A DNA stretch of 6,045 nucleotides from Gammaproteobacteria bacterium (GTDB lineage Bacteria; Pseudomonadota; Gammaproteobacteria; SMWH01): contig SMWH01000100.1 in NCBI GenBank assembly GCA_004357005.1, positions 1-6,045 on the forward strand. Reading direction: 5' to 3'. The notes below the pieces were generated by a model. It ran no database searches and had not been told where the DNA came from. It worked only from the letters and a program-made list of their open reading frames with translations. Below, in pieces: positions 4,681 through 6,045 of the stretch. The position numbers and the translations under genes are program-made. Position 1 is the stretch's first letter; each line of letters starts with the position of its first letter.

Positions 4681-5364
4681 CTAGCGGCGGAGTATGGCCC
4701 ACCAGCGGGCCACATTGAGCAAACTCATGAGCGCGGCGGACACGTAGGTCAGCGCCGCAGCTTTGAGCAATTTGCGCGCGTGGCGTTCGTCGCCCTTTCT
4801 CAGCACCCGATGTTCGGCGAGCATGGGCATGGCCCGGCCAAAACTGGCGTCGAACTCCGTGGGCAGGGTCATCAGGTGGACCATCACCCCGGCCCCGAGA
4901 GTCAGCATGCCGCCTGCAATCATCAACAACCCGGCCGCGGGCACCTTGGTGATCCCGATGATGACCGGGCTGAGCATCAACGCCGCAACTCCGATCTTTT
5001 CGATGGGGCCCACCCAGTTGACCAGCCGCGTGCGCCACCGCAGTGGCCCGAATCCCTGGGCGTCCTGGACGGCGTGCCCGACTTCGTGAGCGGCGATGGT
5101 GACCGCGGTGAGTGAACGGCCTTCGAAATTCTGTGGAGACAGACGAACGGTCTTGCTGGTCGGGTCGTAGTGGTCCCCCACCTCGCTGACCTCGAGACCG
5201 ACATCCTGCAATCCTGCCGCGTCCAGCAGTTTGCGGGCGGTTTGTTCGCCGGTTTCCGCATACCGGTCCACGGGAACCGAATATTTGGCCATGATCCGTT
5301 TGACCCAGATCCCGGGCCCAATGATCGCTCCAGCCAACAGCAATATGAACAGAATCACATGCAT
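4681..5364 (-). CDS. YugP-type membrane zinc metallopeptidase (copy 2)
   Basis: A 227-residue relative of the peptidase at 950-1657. It has an N-terminal membrane segment (3-20), GDHYDPTSKTVRLSP (63-77), the zinc motif AAHEVGHAVQD (91-101; His93, Glu94, His97), two hydrophobic segments (about 124-140 and 143-166), TLPTEFDAS (166-174) with Glu170 as the likely third zinc ligand, and AAALTYVSAALMSLL near the C-terminus (202-216). DHYDP, HExGHAxQD, TLPxEFxAS and AAALTYV are shared with copy 1, while the rest is well diverged, so these are old paralogues or independent acquisitions, not a recent tandem copy. The ATG at 5364 is the only reasonable start: an in-frame stop lies five codons upstream. 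No clear ribosome site precedes it, suggesting a leaderless or weakly initiated message. It is first in a two-gene unit with the glutaredoxin fusion. Substrate unknown. Confidence 0.9.
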   Translation of the reverse strand: MHVILFILLLAGAIIGPGIWVKRIMAKYSVPVDRYAETGEQTARKLLDAAGLQDVGLEVSEVGDHYDPTSKTVRLSPQNFEGRSLTAVTIAAHEVGHAVQDAQGFGPLRWRTRLVNWVGPIEKIGVAALMLSPVIIGITKVPAAGLLMIAGGMLTLGAGVMVHLMTLPTEFDASFGRAMPMLAEHRVLRKGDERHARKLLKAAALTYVSAALMSLLNVARWWAILRR

Positions 5365-5620
5365 TGACCGGGGAGTTTACAATCTCGGCACTTCAGTTGT
5401 TTTTGAAGGGGTTGGGGTGTCGGAGGATCCGATGGGCTGGATCCCTTCGCCAGCGCGCAGTCGCTGAAATGGCTTGGGGGATTTTACGAGATCGTGGGTG
5501 CGTACGGGTGACCACGATTGCTGGAAGAGTGCGGAAGGAGACCGCGTTCGGCTTCGCGCCAGATAAAGGTATGATGGTCTGGGATTCGGTCCCCGGACAT
5601 CTGTTTTACGGGAGGTTGTC
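5365..5620. other. 256-bp divergent intergenic region with promoters presumed for both sides
   Basis: This gap separates the minus-strand peptidase unit from the plus-strand exported-protein gene. It holds the plus-strand promoter candidate at 5547-5575 and an inverted repeat GGATCC-8 bases-GGATCC at 5425-5444. On the minus strand, TAAACT (near 5377-5382) and TAAAAT (near 5482-5487) are weak -10 candidates without good -35 boxes. A plus-strand open frame ending at 5624 covers the gap but is not accepted as a gene. Confidence 0.5.
5547..5575 (+). promoter_or_regulatory. Candidate promoter of the exported-protein gene
   Basis: TATGAT (5570-5575), a five-of-six -10 box, is preceded at 17 bp by the weak -35 TTCGGC (5547-5552). 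The start would be near 5582, giving a leader of about 40 nt that carries GGGAGG before the GTG start codon. Confidence 0.45.
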
Positions 5621-6045
5621 GTGAACGCTAAGTCGGCGTTTACAAAAATCGTTGTTGTCGCCGCTTGCTTGGTCGCCGGATCCACCGCCGCCGACGATCT
5701 GTTCAGTTCCGACCAGACCCTGACCATGGAGTTGGCGACGACCATGAAACTCCTCGTCGACAAGATGAGATTGAATCCTACGGTCAGCGGTGTGCTCACG
5801 GTCACGGGGGACGATGGGACGAAGTACGTCTTCAACGTCCGGATTAATACCCGGAACCAAACGCGTCTGGAACATTGTCATTTTCCGCCGCTCACGATTA
5901 GTTTCAGAACCGAAGAAATCGAGGGCACACCATTCGAAGGGCATGAGAAACTCAAGATGGACACGCTGTGTAAACGCGACTCCACCTACGAGACCTACCT
6001 TAACCAGGAATACCTGATTTACCGTGCTTATAACCTGTTGAGCGA
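5621..6045 (+). CDS. Exported protein of unknown function, N-terminal 141 residues, cut by window end
   Basis: The open frame starts at GTG 5621, five bases after GGGAGGT, and runs without a stop to the window end. The first 24 residues are a signal peptide: basic MNAKSAFTK, hydrophobic IVVVAACLVAG, then STAADD with likely signal peptidase I cleavage after STA or STAA. VAAC resembles a lipobox but is followed by more hydrophobic residues, so a lipoprotein is less likely. The mature part is a beta-rich region with a short ligand-like stretch RLEHCHFPPLTISF (about 83-96), GTPFEGHEKLKMDTLCK (104-120) and YETYLNQEYLIYRAYNLLS at the end. This F-P-P-L ... G-T-x-F-x-G-x-x-K-L-K ... C ... E-Y-L-x-Y-R-x-Y-N-L-L pattern recurs in a family of uncharacterised proteobacterial exported proteins that I recall without a known function. 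The two cysteines at 87 and 119 may form a disulfide in the periplasm. Confidence 0.8.
   Translation, partial: MNAKSAFTKIVVVAACLVAGSTAADDLFSSDQTLTMELATTMKLLVDKMRLNPTVSGVLTVTGDDGTKYVFNVRINTRNQTRLEHCHFPPLTISFRTEEIEGTPFEGHEKLKMDTLCKRDSTYETYLNQEYLIYRAYNLLS

Noticed and set aside
4641..4715. Longer N-terminus (25 extra residues) for the glutaredoxin-domain protein
   Set aside because: It would overlap the end of the upstream peptidase gene, lacks a ribosome site, and the ATG at 4640 has a well-placed AGGAGA.
5364..5624. Plus-strand open frame of 86 codons filling the divergent gap and overlapping the next start by GTGA
   Set aside because: It needs a TTG start without a ribosome site (the internal ATG at 5469 has none either), contains the predicted promoter of the next gene, and its translation shows no recognisable domain. 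The 4-bp overlap looks like coupling but is likely chance.

Overview
The window looks like chromosomal DNA of a GC-rich gammaproteobacterium (base composition judged by eye). The reasons are a gammaproteobacterial-looking MetK N-terminus, a DksA-family protein, and two kinds of palindromic intergenic repeat. One repeat is the GTAGGAGCGGC...GCCGC type of REP known from Pseudomonas and Xanthomonas relatives; the other is built on GGTGTC(A/T)GACACC. I cannot assign a genus. There is no phage, plasmid, CRISPR, tRNA or rRNA signal.

Layout. Left edge: the N-terminal end of metK on the minus strand, running off the window. A 215-bp divergent intergenic region follows and contains a REPIN-like inverted repeat. 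Next is a tight plus-strand cluster (377-2245): a CNHC thioredoxin-family protein, a YugP-type membrane zinc metallopeptidase (gap 15 bp), and a CadD-like six-helix membrane protein (gap 3 bp). A REP hairpin starts inside the last codons of this cluster and supplies its stop codon. Convergent to it is a subfamily-II haloalkane dehalogenase (minus strand). Beyond a REP array lies a dksA-family gene (minus strand) with a strong promoter and a zinc finger reduced to one cysteine. A 323-bp region without a convincing gene follows. Then comes a second minus-strand pair: another YugP-type peptidase followed, 40 bp downstream, by a two-domain protein with a C-terminal glutaredoxin-like CPFC domain. 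The right edge holds the start of a divergent gene for an exported protein of unknown function, cut by the window end.

How the genes may work together (inference): both YugP-like peptidases sit directly beside a thioredoxin-fold CxxC gene, in two separate transcription units about 3 kb apart. This suggests a recurring pairing of membrane proteolysis with thiol redox chemistry, but two cases in one window do not prove it. The other genes are housekeeping or regulatory (metK, dksA) or accessory (dehalogenase, CadD-like). No complete new defence or mobile system is visible; the points most worth checking are the peptidase/redoxin pairing, the unusual N-terminal domain of the glutaredoxin fusion, the cysteine-poor DksA and the repeats.
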